Shown here: piece after piece, positions 8,120 to 16,667 of the stretch | Position numbering within the stretch: the first letter of the stretch is position 1 | Layout: each line of letters starts with the position of its first letter | Program-made: the position numbers and the translations under genes | Assembly: GCA_023228875.1 (NCBI GenBank) | Contig: JALOAG010000005.1 | Coordinates: 157,007 to 221,006 of the forward strand | DNA: 64,000 nucleotides | Reading direction: 5' to 3' | Source of the DNA: Bacteroidia bacterium | Lineage (GTDB): Bacteria; Bacteroidota; Bacteroidia; NS11-12g; UBA955 | Notes under the pieces: generated by a model | Told to the model about the DNA's origin: nothing | The model's database searches: none | The model's input: only the letters and a program-made list of their open reading frames with translations

Positions 8120-9609
8120 TGTTTTCAAAAATCTTAATTGCAAATCGAGGAGAGATTGCGGTGCGTGTCATTAGGACTTGCCGCGAGATGGGAATTAGAA
8201 CTGTTGCCGTATATTCAGAAGCAGATGCAGACGCACTCCATGTGAGGATGGCAGATGAATGTTACTGTATAGGTGCAGCCACCTCTTCGGAATCGTATTT
8301 AAGAATTGATAAAATAATAGATGTATGTAAAAAGTCCGGTGCAGAAGCCGTACATCCCGGATATGGATTTCTAAGTGAAAATGCCGGCTTTGCTCGAGCA
8401 TTAAAAGAGGCAGGGATTACATTCATTGGTCCATCAGCAGAAAGCATGGAACTAATGGGAAGTAAAATTGCCAGTAAGCAGGCAGTGGCTAAGTTTGGTG
8501 TGCCTTTAGTACCGGGTATCAATACTGCTATTACAGACCCAATTGCAGCAGAACAAACTGCAATAGAAATTGGTTTTCCTGTCTTGATTAAAGCCTCAGC
8601 AGGAGGTGGCGGTAAAGGAATGAGGGTAGTAAATAATAAAGAAGAATTTCTCTCTGCTTTGCAAATGGCACAAAGTGAAGCCCGAAATTCATTTGGTGAT
8701 GATTCTGTATTCATTGAGAAATATGTGCAGAAACCTCGACATATTGAAATACAGGTATTGGCAGATGGAAACGGCAACAGTATTTATTTGTTTGAGCGTG
8801 AATGTTCAATTCAACGCAGACATCAGAAATTAGTGGAAGAGGCTCCTTCGGGCATTTTGACACCGGAACTTAGAAAAAAAATGGGAGAGGCTGCTGTGAA
8901 TGTTACGAAAGCGTGCGACTATCAAGGTGCAGGAACAGTTGAATTTTTGTTGGATGCCAATATGAATTTCTATTTTTTAGAAATGAATACTCGTTTGCAA
9001 GTTGAGCATCCGGTAACCGAACTGATTACCGGGCTGGACTTAGTGAGAGAGCAAATTAGAATAGCAGCAGGTTTAGGATTCTCTTTTAATCCCGAAGATT
9101 TAAAAATCAATGGACATGCAATAGAATTAAGAGTATGTGCCGAAGATCCTTATGAGAACTTCATGCCTGATACTGGACAATTAAGTGTATATAGAATTCC
9201 TAAGGGACCTGGCGTGCGTGTTGATGATTGTGTGGAAGAGGGGATGAGTATTCCGATTTTTTATGATAATATGTTTGCAAAATTGGTAGTGTGGGCAGAA
9301 ACAAGAGAATTAGCCATACAGCGAATGAAACGTGCGATCTATGAGTTTGAAATTAATGGAGTGGCTACGACATTGCCTTTTGGTGAGTTTGTAATGAACC
9401 ATCCTGATTTTGTGAATGCTGATTTTGATACATCATTTATTGCCAAGAATTTCACACCGGATAAATTGAGTACAACTGAAGTTTCTAATGATTTATTGCA
9501 AGCAGCTTCTATTGCCGCTGTCGAAGTTTATCAAATGCCACAATCTGCTCAATACGATACTCAAGAAGCGCCTGAGGCAAGTAAATGGTACCAAAACCGT
9601 AAAGGATAG
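8119..9609 (+). CDS. accC: Acetyl-CoA carboxylase, biotin carboxylase subunit
   Basis: Carboxylates biotin with ATP and bicarbonate, the first half-reaction of acyl-CoA carboxylation. The protein has 496 residues. The N-terminal domain is KILIANRGEIAVRVIRTCRE, the ATP-grasp glycine loop is KASAGGGGKGMRVV, the metal and biotin-site segment is FLEMNTRLQVEHPVTE, and the C-terminal domain holds GHAIELRVCAEDP. A short C-terminal tail (EASKWYQNRKG) is seen in Bacteroidota members. No accB lies beside it, so a propionyl-CoA carboxylase role cannot be excluded. Its stop is 2 bases from the convergent YkgJ-like gene. Confidence 0.93.
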   Translation: MFSKILIANRGEIAVRVIRTCREMGIRTVAVYSEADADALHVRMADECYCIGAATSSESYLRIDKIIDVCKKSGAEAVHPGYGFLSENAGFARALKEAGITFIGPSAESMELMGSKIASKQAVAKFGVPLVPGINTAITDPIAAEQTAIEIGFPVLIKASAGGGGKGMRVVNNKEEFLSALQMAQSEARNSFGDDSVFIEKYVQKPRHIEIQVLADGNGNSIYLFERECSIQRRHQKLVEEAPSGILTPELRKKMGEAAVNVTKACDYQGAGTVEFLLDANMNFYFLEMNTRLQVEHPVTELITGLDLVREQIRIAAGLGFSFNPEDLKINGHAIELRVCAEDPYENFMPDTGQLSVYRIPKGPGVRVDDCVEEGMSIPIFYDNMFAKLVVWAETRELAIQRMKRAIYEFEINGVATTLPFGEFVMNHPDFVNADFDTSFIAKNFTPDKLSTTEVSNDLLQAASIAAVEVYQMPQSAQYDTQEAPEASKWYQNRKG

Positions 9610-9611
9610 CT

Positions 9612-10106
9612 TTATTTAATCTCCTTTTTTATTTTTTCCGTAATCTCTGCAACTGCAGGGCAAATTAGCGTATTCCTATATGTGATGTCAAGGATTTGTG
9701 CGATATTCTTTCTGTCAGTATGTGGGTATTCTCTGCATGCTTTAGGTCTTACTTCGTAAATCGTGCAATAATTATCTACACCAAGAAACGGGCAGGGAGC
9801 GTAGTTGAGTACCCAGTCTTCATCTTCATCAATGTGCAAATATTTTTCTGTAAAATCTGAGGGACGCATTCCAAGATGTTTTGCAATCCGATCAATATCC
9901 ACATCTCTAAAAATGGGTGAAGTTGTTTTACAGCAATTAGCACAATCCAAGCAATGAATATGTTCAAATGCTTCCTCGTGTAAAGGGTGGAAAATAAGAT
10001 CTAAGTCTTTTCTGCGCTTTAGGTTACGGTAGCATTTCCGGTTTTCTTTCTTTTTTTGATGTGCAACCTCTATGAGTTTGCGATAGGAATCCGGTAGGTC
10101 AGTCAT
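9612..10106 (-). CDS. YkgJ family cysteine-cluster protein
   Basis: A 164-residue protein with the cysteine pattern of the YkgJ (putative zinc/iron-chelating) family. It has HCLDCANCCKTTSPIF, then APCPFLGVDNYCTIYEVRPKACREYP, and a last cysteine in LICPAV. The family is thought to bind metal or an Fe-S cluster, but its biochemical role is not settled. The N-terminus is basic and helical. It may be transcribed after purC, 49 bases upstream. Confidence 0.85.
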   Translation of the reverse strand: MTDLPDSYRKLIEVAHQKKKENRKCYRNLKRRKDLDLIFHPLHEEAFEHIHCLDCANCCKTTSPIFRDVDIDRIAKHLGMRPSDFTEKYLHIDEDEDWVLNYAPCPFLGVDNYCTIYEVRPKACREYPHTDRKNIAQILDITYRNTLICPAVAEITEKIKKEIK

Positions 10107-10155
10107 TGCTCAATGAACTGTGTTGAACACAATAAGTAACAATTGGAATGTTCAA

Positions 10156-11121
10156 TTAAAACTCAAGTTTTTCAATGCTTTCATTGATAGCCTTTTCAAT
10201 TTGATCCTGAATATTGGTATAATCTCTTGGAACAAACTTTGTCTGAATAAAGGTTTCATACATTTCTACATATCTGTCAGTAACAGATTGCACAAACTCA
10301 GGTGTCATCTCAGGAACAAGTTGTCCCTTTTCACCCCAGAATCCATTTGCCATCAACCATTCTCTCACAAACTCCTTAGAAAGTTGCTTTTGAGGTTGAC
10401 CTGCTTTTTGTGCTTTTTCGTAGCTATTCAAATAGAAGAAACGCGAAGAGTCCGGTGTATGCACTTCGTCAATCAACATTACTTTCTTGTCATGAATTCC
10501 AAATTCGTATTTTGTATCTACCAAGATAAGTCCGCGTTCTGCTGCTAATTGAGTTCCTCTTTCATAAAGTTTAAGAGAGGCTTCAGACATTTTTTCTAAT
10601 TGTTTTTTTGTGCAAAGCTTTTGTTCTAAGATGTCTTCCATAGTAACATCTTCATCATGACCGGCATGGTTCTTAAACGTAGGTGTAATAATAGGGTGAG
10701 GAAGTTTGTCATTCTCTTTAAGCCCTTCAGGGAGTTTTACCCCGCAAATAATCCTTTTGCCTGATTTATATACCCTCCAAGCATGTCCGCATAAATATCC
10801 TCTCACCACCATTTCAACCGGTATGGCTTCACATTTGTATCCTATTGTAACATTTGGGTCAGGAGTAGATATTTTCCAAGTTGGGATGATAGCACTACAG
10901 TTGTCAAGGAAGAAAGAAGAAATATGGGTTAATATTTGACCTTTGTATGGAATTGCTTTTGGAAGAACATTGTCAAATGCTGAAATACGGTCGCATGCAA
11001 TCAACACGATATATTTGTCGGCTAAGGTATATACATCTCTAACTTTTCCTCTGAAGAATGAACTTTGGTTTCTAAAAAAGAAATTAGTTGCCATAAGTTC
11101 GGTATCTATTTCTGTTGCCAT
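10156..11121 (-). CDS. purC: Phosphoribosylaminoimidazole-succinocarboxamide synthase
   Basis: Purine synthesis: condenses CAIR and aspartate with ATP to SAICAR. About 321 residues. Visible motifs are FRGKVRDVYTL near the N-terminus, IACDRISAFD, VVRGYLCGHAW, and LILVDTKYEFG followed by DEVHTPDSSRF. This is the longer form of the family seen in many Bacteroidota. I chose ATG 11121, because the frame opens three codons earlier on TTG. A TAAATTTG -7 box (11160-11167) lies upstream on this strand. Other pur genes are not adjacent; purA is at 26708. Confidence 0.95.
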   Translation of the reverse strand: MATEIDTELMATNFFFRNQSSFFRGKVRDVYTLADKYIVLIACDRISAFDNVLPKAIPYKGQILTHISSFFLDNCSAIIPTWKISTPDPNVTIGYKCEAIPVEMVVRGYLCGHAWRVYKSGKRIICGVKLPEGLKENDKLPHPIITPTFKNHAGHDEDVTMEDILEQKLCTKKQLEKMSEASLKLYERGTQLAAERGLILVDTKYEFGIHDKKVMLIDEVHTPDSSRFFYLNSYEKAQKAGQPQKQLSKEFVREWLMANGFWGEKGQLVPEMTPEFVQSVTDRYVEMYETFIQTKFVPRDYTNIQDQIEKAINESIEKLEF

Positions 11122-11159
11122 TTTTGTCAATTTTAGTTGTTTAGATTTTTTTGAGCGTG

Positions 11160-11167
11160 CAAATTTA
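11160..11167 (-). promoter_or_regulatory. Bacteroidota -7 box (TAAATTTG) for purC
   Basis: CAAATTTA on the plus strand is TAAATTTG on the minus strand, matching TAnnTTTG, and lies 39 bases before the purC ATG. Confidence 0.5.
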
Positions 11168-11178
11168 TATCTTTACTG

Positions 11179-12240
11179 TTATCCTTCAACAATTCCTTCT
11201 TTGTCATAAGCTTTAAGAATTTCCACAACAAGTTTATGTCTTAGTACATCTTTGTTATTCAAATGAATAATATTAACGCCCTCAATATCATTCAAGATTT
11301 TAATTGCACGTTTGAGCCCTGATTTTTGTTTTTGAGGCAGGTCGATTTGACTTAAATCTCCGGTTACAATTACTTTTGCATCTTTTCCCATACGGGTTAA
11401 AAACATTTTGAGTTGTAAATCTGTGGTGTTTTGAGCTTCATCCAAGATGATGAAACAGTTGTTGAGTGTTCGTCCACGCATAAACGCAAGAGGAGCAATC
11501 TCAATGGTTCTGTTTTCTAGAAAAGTTTTTAATTTATCCAGAGGAATCATGTCTTCCAGTGCGTCATATAACGGACGGAGGTAAGGGTCAATTTTTTCTT
11601 TTAAATCACCGGGCAAAAAACCCAGACTCTCACCGGCCTCAACAGCCGGTCGGGTAAGGATTATCTTCTTAACCTCTTTGTTCTTGAGTGCTCTGACAGC
11701 CAGAGCAACAGCTGTATATGTTTTTCCCGTGCCGGCAGGACCAACTGCAAAAACCACATCATTGTGTTCTATGCTCTCCACCATCTTTTGTTGGTTGTGT
11801 GTTTTTGCAATAACCGGTTTGGCATCATTGCCATACAGTATGATTACAGCATGTGGATGTTGATGATTTGAGTGTGTTTTGGATGTAGTGTTCTTTTTGT
11901 TATCTGATTTTTCGTCATGCTCCCCAAATATCTCATGGATGTGGTAATCGCTCACATTCATTTCTTTTTTTAAAAAAGAAAAATATAGATTGAGTTTTTT
12001 TTCGAATGACTCAATGTCCTTTTTATCACCATTAATTTTGATTTCGTTGCCTCGTCCGATTATTTTGATGTTGGGACTCAGTTCTTTTATGAGGTTTAAT
12101 ACATAGTCATTGCTGCCATAAATACGCTGTGGCTCAATGCCCTCAATGGTTATTAATTTTTCTTGCAAACTATCTCCTTTATTTAATGTGTCCAATAAAT
12201 TTGCCCCAAAATTAATCCTTTTCTTTTTAGTGAACATCAT
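11179..12240 (-). CDS. phoH: PhoH family protein (ATPase)
   Basis: Cytoplasmic P-loop ATPase of the PhoH/YbeZ type, 353 residues. An N-terminal KH-like region (about 30-90) precedes a charged, histidine-rich linker (110-130). The ATPase has Walker A GPAGTGKT (167-174), TRPAVEAGESLGFLPG, and a Walker B-like IILDEAQNTT. Relatives act with the YbeY RNase in RNA metabolism, which is family knowledge only. The start is ATG 12240 or 12237. The start region overlaps head-to-head with the gene on the other strand (GTG 12230). Confidence 0.93.
   Translation of the reverse strand: MMFTKKKRINFGANLLDTLNKGDSLQEKLITIEGIEPQRIYGSNDYVLNLIKELSPNIKIIGRGNEIKINGDKKDIESFEKKLNLYFSFLKKEMNVSDYHIHEIFGEHDEKSDNKKNTTSKTHSNHQHPHAVIILYGNDAKPVIAKTHNQQKMVESIEHNDVVFAVGPAGTGKTYTAVALAVRALKNKEVKKIILTRPAVEAGESLGFLPGDLKEKIDPYLRPLYDALEDMIPLDKLKTFLENRTIEIAPLAFMRGRTLNNCFIILDEAQNTTDLQLKMFLTRMGKDAKVIVTGDLSQIDLPQKQKSGLKRAIKILNDIEGVNIIHLNNKDVLRHKLVVEILKAYDKEGIVEG
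12196..12203 (+). promoter_or_regulatory. -7 box (TAAATTTG) inside the phoH 5' coding region
   Basis: Matches TAnnTTTG on the plus strand, 27 bases before GTG 12230. It supports that start and places the promoter within the phoH coding sequence. Confidence 0.45.
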
Positions 12241-12985
12241 TACTCTTATTTCTGATTTTGGAAACGGGTCACACTATGTAGCAAGAGTGAAAGGTATTCT
12301 GTATGCAACGCTGGGAGAAGTTACGATTGTTGATATTTCACACGATATTGCATCTTGGAATTTGGAACAAGCTATCTTTATACTGGCTGCCACACATAAA
12401 ACATTTGATGGCAATGTGATTCACTTGATTGGAATAAATGAACAAACAACTTCTCATATTGTTGCAAAATGCAACAATCATTGGTATATAGCACCGGACA
12501 ATGGGATTCTGCCTGAAGTGCTCAAAAATGAAGAGGTTGTGTATTATGGATTGGGTAAACATGAAGAACCTACATTTTTAGAAACTCTTTATCCACGTAT
12601 TGCTAAAACAATCCTTGACGGGAGTTTTGTGACAAGTGCTGTTGAAATAAACTTGCCTACGCAAAAGTTGTTTAAAATTCCTCGTATAAATAAAGATTCA
12701 ATGCAAGCTTTTTATGCTTATTTTGACAAGTATGGAAACGCAGTTGTGAATTTAACTAAAAAGGAATTCTATGATTTTGTTGGAAACAGCCCGTTTGTAA
12801 TTAGAGTAACTGAAATGGATGCAATTAATAGAATAACTGAAAGTTATTATAAAAGTGAGCAAGGAGAATTAATAGCCATATTTAATGCGGCAGGATTCTT
12901 GGAGATTTCTGTTACATTTGGCAATGCAAAACAATTGTTTGGATTCCACAGGACACAGTGTGTGATTATAAATAGGAATGTGTAA
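12230..12985 (+). CDS. SAM hydrolase/SAM-dependent halogenase family (DUF62)
   Basis: About 251 residues. The N-terminus ITLISDFGNGSHYVARVKG is the family signature; members convert S-adenosylmethionine to adenosine and methionine, or rarely halogenate it. Further support is VDISHDIASWNLEQA, HLIGINEQ, APDNGILPEVL and the C-terminal barrel. In many relatives an aspartate stands where this protein has Ser or His in NGSHY. I chose GTG 12230, because the residues before it do not look like protein and they overlap phoH. It is followed 2 bases later by a small monooxygenase-fold gene. Confidence 0.8.
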   Translation: MNIITLISDFGNGSHYVARVKGILYATLGEVTIVDISHDIASWNLEQAIFILAATHKTFDGNVIHLIGINEQTTSHIVAKCNNHWYIAPDNGILPEVLKNEEVVYYGLGKHEEPTFLETLYPRIAKTILDGSFVTSAVEINLPTQKLFKIPRINKDSMQAFYAYFDKYGNAVVNLTKKEFYDFVGNSPFVIRVTEMDAINRITESYYKSEQGELIAIFNAAGFLEISVTFGNAKQLFGFHRTQCVIINRNV

Positions 12986-12987
12986 TT

Positions 12988-13284
12988 ATGATAAAACGGA
13001 TAGTTAAAATGAGCTTTCAGCCTGATAAGATTGATGAATTTTTAAATGTATTTCATCAAGCAAGACCTCATATACTAAAGATGCAGGGCTGTAACAGTGT
13101 AGAATTATTTTCAGAAGATGACATGCCGCATATCATGTTCACACTAAGCGAGTGGAATAATGTAGTTGCTTTGGAAAATTATCGCAAGAGCGAACTTTTT
13201 ATTAACACTTGGAAAAGGACAAAAGTATTGTTTGCAGAAAATGCACAAGCATGGACAATCAAACCTATAAAAGAAACATTATGA
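12988..13284 (+). CDS. Antibiotic biosynthesis monooxygenase (ABM) fold protein
   Basis: A 98-residue alpha-beta barrel protein. It has IKRIVKMSFQPDKIDEFLNVF at the start, then MQGCNSVELF and the HIMFTLSEWNNVVALENY strand-helix unit, typical of dimeric ABM-fold proteins. Family members are small cofactorless oxygenases or heme-degradation-like proteins; the substrate here is unknown. It lies 2 bases after the SAM-hydrolase gene and overlaps the next gene (ATGA), so three genes are probably co-translated. Confidence 0.75.
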   Translation: MIKRIVKMSFQPDKIDEFLNVFHQARPHILKMQGCNSVELFSEDDMPHIMFTLSEWNNVVALENYRKSELFINTWKRTKVLFAENAQAWTIKPIKETL

Positions 13285-15599
13285 AAACCAACTATAACTT
13301 CACAATTATCCTTAGGAGCGTGATTTTGCTTCTGTTCTTAGTTCCCTTCTTTGTTTTTGCTCAACAAAAAGAGCATATCAAAGCTGAGAAGGCGCTCAAA
13401 GAAAAAAGATATGAAAAGGCATTGAGATATTCTGAAAAGGCATTAAAGAAAAACAGTAAAGATGTAAAAGCATTAATGCTTAAATCCCAATCTTTGTATT
13501 ATTTGTTTAAGAATCCCGCCACATCTGAGAAATATAGTGATGGATTAAAAGAGTCAGTAAAAGCAGCGCAAAAGGCATTGGAAAAAGATGAAAAAGGCTT
13601 GATTGAAAATATATATAAGGATTATTTAGTGAAGTTGGCAAGAGAGAATAATGCCGAAGGTGAAAAGTATTTTAAACAAGAAAGATATAGCAAGGCAGAG
13701 CAATATTTTAAGTTAAGTGTAAAATTCAACCCCAATGATACGAGTGCATTATTTTATCTTGGGTCTTGTTATTGGTATCAAGAGCAGAAACCGGAAGCAA
13801 TTGAGTATTTTATCTCTGTAGCGCAATCAAATTTTTCTACCTTCTCAGCTAATTTACAGGTTAATCCGATACAATTTAAAGTGTTTAGATTTTTGACTGA
13901 ATATTATATGGCAGAAAAGAAGTGGGACTCTGCCGGAATCTATATCTCAATGGGATTGGAAATGTATCCTGATGATTATTTCTTGAGAGGTAATAAATAC
14001 GGTTTATACAGAGTTCGAGTGAAGGATTTGCCTCCATCGCTCAATTACTTGGCAGAAGTTCGCGCAGCATTACAAGATTTTCCAACAGATTCATTTTTTC
14101 TTATCAAAGAGAATGCATTGTATATTTATCTGTTCAAAAATTCTCTGAATAACAATGTAGTGGCGGATGCAGATTCTTTGCTCGGAATTTTTGTTTTAGA
14201 CAGGATGCAAAGGGCACAACGTGCTGACAGACATATAATTGAAAAGTTTGATGTGTTCGTTGGAGATACGCCTGCAGAAATATTTAGAAAGGTATTAGAT
14301 TATGTAACAAGTAAATATCATAAGGAGATATTTGCTTGGTTGAGTCAAAAGTGGATTAGTGAGGAATTAAAGAAAGATTTTGTTAGCGGAAAGGAGTATT
14401 TATCAATGGCTGACAAGGAGTTTAATGCTGGAAAGAAAGATTTTGCAGTGCTCATGTTGCTTTCTGAATACAAACGTCCCAACAGAAAGGGCGAAAATGA
14501 GATGCAATTAATTGAAATGCTTTCCAAATGGTCATATATGCAATTGCCTTTAATGGGGTTAGATTATGCTCAAGAAATGATGGGTGAAATTAGGAAAGGC
14601 AAGAATAAAAATAAAGTAACAAAGATTTATAGAGATTTAAAGTTTGCTTTTATTGATTCATTGGCAGTGAATGGTTACTTTTTCCGTGCTTATTCAATAT
14701 TTGGAGAAACATTGACAGAATTTCCGGCAGATGCTAAATATCTAAATGAAGTCAAGTTGAAAAACCTTGCAAATCTTGATTTTAAGATGAATTACTACGG
14801 TTCTCGCATTGCAGGGTGGGGTAATGAACCCAAAGTAGGAGAAGTTGCATTTGTTACAGATATGTACGTAGCAAATTGTGAAGCAGGTACCGTGTCCAAT
14901 GAAGTATTAGAAAGAGTCTTACAACGAGTAAATTATTTTAGAAGAGTCTCAGGTGTAACAAAGCCTGTTTATTTTGCTAAGGATCTCAATACAAAGTGCC
15001 AATTTGCGGCACTGACATTTGAAGCAAACAAGAACCTCACACATACGCCTGCCGATGGACTTAGATGTTTGACAGATTTGGGAAGGGAAGGCGCAGACAG
15101 GAGTTTGTTAGTGAAAGAATATAACCCTGCCTTGGCAATCACAGCATTGATGGGAGATAAGAACTCAAGTCAAGGAAATCGCAGATGGTTGCAGTATCCC
15201 TTGGCTGTAAATATGGGGTTTGGTGCAGGCGCGTCATCCCAAGTGTTATGGGTGATGGATAATACGAATGTGTCTGATTCAACATACTATAAAGAACACT
15301 TTATTGCATATCCAAATGCCGGATATACGCCCAAGATGTTATGTTTTTCTAAGTGGTCTTTTTCAATTTTTGATAACTTGGAAGGAGCAGATGTAAAGGT
15401 GTTTAATAGTGCAGGCAAAAGTGTTAATGTGAAGGTAGAGCCATTAGTAAAGGGGTATGGAATGCCAACAATAGTATTTGCACCGGAATTTGAATTAGAT
15501 AAAAGTGAGAAAGATCAAAAATTTACTGTTTCCATTAAACTCAAAAACGGAAAGACATACTCATACAATGTAGTACTGTTTTCTCCTGACTTGAAGTAA
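13281..15599 (+). CDS. Exported TPR protein with C-terminal CAP (SCP-like) domain
   Basis: About 772 residues. The signal peptide ends at VFAQQ. Tetratricopeptide-like repeats follow (EKALKEKRYEKALRYSEKAL; YFKQERYSKAEQYFKL). The C-terminal third resembles the CAP superfamily: VLQRVNYFRRVSGV, then AALTFEANKNLTHTP, and GNRRWLQYP with VNMGFGAG. CAP proteins are secreted and may bind lipids or cleave proteins. I chose ATG 13281, which overlaps the previous stop, because the longer frame would put the signal peptide inside the protein. The function is unknown. Confidence 0.75.
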   Translation: MKTNYNFTIILRSVILLLFLVPFFVFAQQKEHIKAEKALKEKRYEKALRYSEKALKKNSKDVKALMLKSQSLYYLFKNPATSEKYSDGLKESVKAAQKALEKDEKGLIENIYKDYLVKLARENNAEGEKYFKQERYSKAEQYFKLSVKFNPNDTSALFYLGSCYWYQEQKPEAIEYFISVAQSNFSTFSANLQVNPIQFKVFRFLTEYYMAEKKWDSAGIYISMGLEMYPDDYFLRGNKYGLYRVRVKDLPPSLNYLAEVRAALQDFPTDSFFLIKENALYIYLFKNSLNNNVVADADSLLGIFVLDRMQRAQRADRHIIEKFDVFVGDTPAEIFRKVLDYVTSKYHKEIFAWLSQKWISEELKKDFVSGKEYLSMADKEFNAGKKDFAVLMLLSEYKRPNRKGENEMQLIEMLSKWSYMQLPLMGLDYAQEMMGEIRKGKNKNKVTKIYRDLKFAFIDSLAVNGYFFRAYSIFGETLTEFPADAKYLNEVKLKNLANLDFKMNYYGSRIAGWGNEPKVGEVAFVTDMYVANCEAGTVSNEVLERVLQRVNYFRRVSGVTKPVYFAKDLNTKCQFAALTFEANKNLTHTPADGLRCLTDLGREGADRSLLVKEYNPALAITALMGDKNSSQGNRRWLQYPLAVNMGFGAGASSQVLWVMDNTNVSDSTYYKEHFIAYPNAGYTPKMLCFSKWSFSIFDNLEGADVKVFNSAGKSVNVKVEPLVKGYGMPTIVFAPEFELDKSEKDQKFTVSIKLKNGKTYSYNVVLFSPDLK

Positions 15600-15609
15600 G
15601 GTAATTTTT

Positions 15610-16188
15610 TTAATTCTTTTTCTTAATTATAATCAGCCTGAGTTCATCAGCAAAATACCAATTGCCATCCATTTTTAACAATAAAATTCGGATGCGAATT
15701 TTGTCTTTTGCATTTCTTTTCATTTCTAAATTTAAGTAGCAGAACTCTCGGTCAAAATCAGGATGAATTCCTTGTTCTAAAAAGAAATGTATTGGTTCAC
15801 TCTTTTTAAGATTAATATTTGAATTCTTGGCATCCTTAAATAGCCTTTTAAATTGCTTGTTGAGTCCTGATTTGAAAAGCAAAAACTTATATCGGAAAGT
15901 AGTTTCTGAATATTTTTGTTTGGCAGTAGAATCGAGAAATTGTTGATAGGCGCTCCAAGTGGGGGTGTTGTTCAGCAAGTATTCTTTTTTCTTGTTGACA
16001 ATTGCCTTGAAAAATGTGTCGGCTAATTGAATCAGAGATTTATTGCTGTCAATAAAAGTACTGTCTTCAAAACTTCTAAAAGGAATTGGAGAGGGGATAA
16101 AAGTTTGCTGCTGTGCTATTAGAGGTAGCACACAGCTCGTTAGCAATAAAGATAAAATCCACTTTTTCACATTGGCAAAGGTAAACAT
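15610..16188 (-). CDS. Hypothetical exported protein
   Basis: 192 residues. An N-terminal hydrophobic segment (WILSLLLTSCVLPLIAQQ) could be a signal peptide. A lipobox-like LLTSC occurs, but the residues after it are hydrophobic, so cleavage at IAQ seems more likely. The C-terminus has MDGNWYFADELRLIIIKKK, reminiscent of NTF2-like or lumazine-binding-like small domains. I do not recognise the family. It converges on the TPR-CAP gene. Confidence 0.6.
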   Translation of the reverse strand: MFTFANVKKWILSLLLTSCVLPLIAQQQTFIPSPIPFRSFEDSTFIDSNKSLIQLADTFFKAIVNKKKEYLLNNTPTWSAYQQFLDSTAKQKYSETTFRYKFLLFKSGLNKQFKRLFKDAKNSNINLKKSEPIHFFLEQGIHPDFDREFCYLNLEMKRNAKDKIRIRILLLKMDGNWYFADELRLIIIKKKN

Positions 16189-16257
16189 TGAAGTAGCTAG
16201 TGTGCAAGATGTGTTCGTAGAGTAGTATAATCCTTACTGATTGTTGTTCAACAGCAT

Positions 16258-16602
16258 TTATTTTAGTAGCTCTTCCGGGTCCCAGAATACGATTTCAAAA
16301 TTTTGAACTCTGTTGTTTACAACCGAAATGCCTTCTTCTGCCAGCAGTTCCTCCATGCTTTGGGATTGAAAATGAAATTTGCCTGTTAATAAACCAATTC
16401 TATTGACCACTCTGTGTGCAGGAACATTCTGATTGTCATCATTTCCTAAATTATTGAGTGCATAACCTACCATTCTTGCACTCCTTGTTGTACCTAAGAA
16501 CCTTGCAATCGCACCATAGGATGTAACTCTACCATAAGGTATTTGTTTTACAGTATCCCAAACTTGCTCATAGAAATCATTCGATGTATGCACTTTATTC
16601 AT
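16258..16602 (-). CDS. Alkyltransferase-like (ATL) protein, MGMT fold without active cysteine
   Basis: A 114-residue protein of the O6-methylguanine methyltransferase DNA-binding domain: VWDTVKQIPYGRVTSYGAIA (winged helix), then VGYALNNLG. The active-site motif, usually PCHRV, reads PAHRV at residues 61-65. It therefore cannot accept alkyl groups and resembles ATL proteins, which bind alkylated bases and hand them to nucleotide excision repair (family knowledge). The N-terminal domain of full MGMT is absent. Confidence 0.85.
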   Translation of the reverse strand: MNKVHTSNDFYEQVWDTVKQIPYGRVTSYGAIARFLGTTRSARMVGYALNNLGNDDNQNVPAHRVVNRIGLLTGKFHFQSQSMEELLAEEGISVVNNRVQNFEIVFWDPEELLK

Positions 16603-16635
16603 CTACTTTGGCGTAATAATTGTAAGGTCAAAAAC

Positions 16636-16643
16636 TATCTTTG
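16636..16643 (+). promoter_or_regulatory. Bacteroidota -7 box (TATCTTTG)
   Basis: Matches TAnnTTTG 24 bases before the start of the thioredoxin-like gene at 16668. A TTTG at 16607-16610 could be a distant -33 element (25-base spacing). Confidence 0.45.
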
Positions 16644-16667
16644 CAAATCTAAAAACAAAAATGTTAT

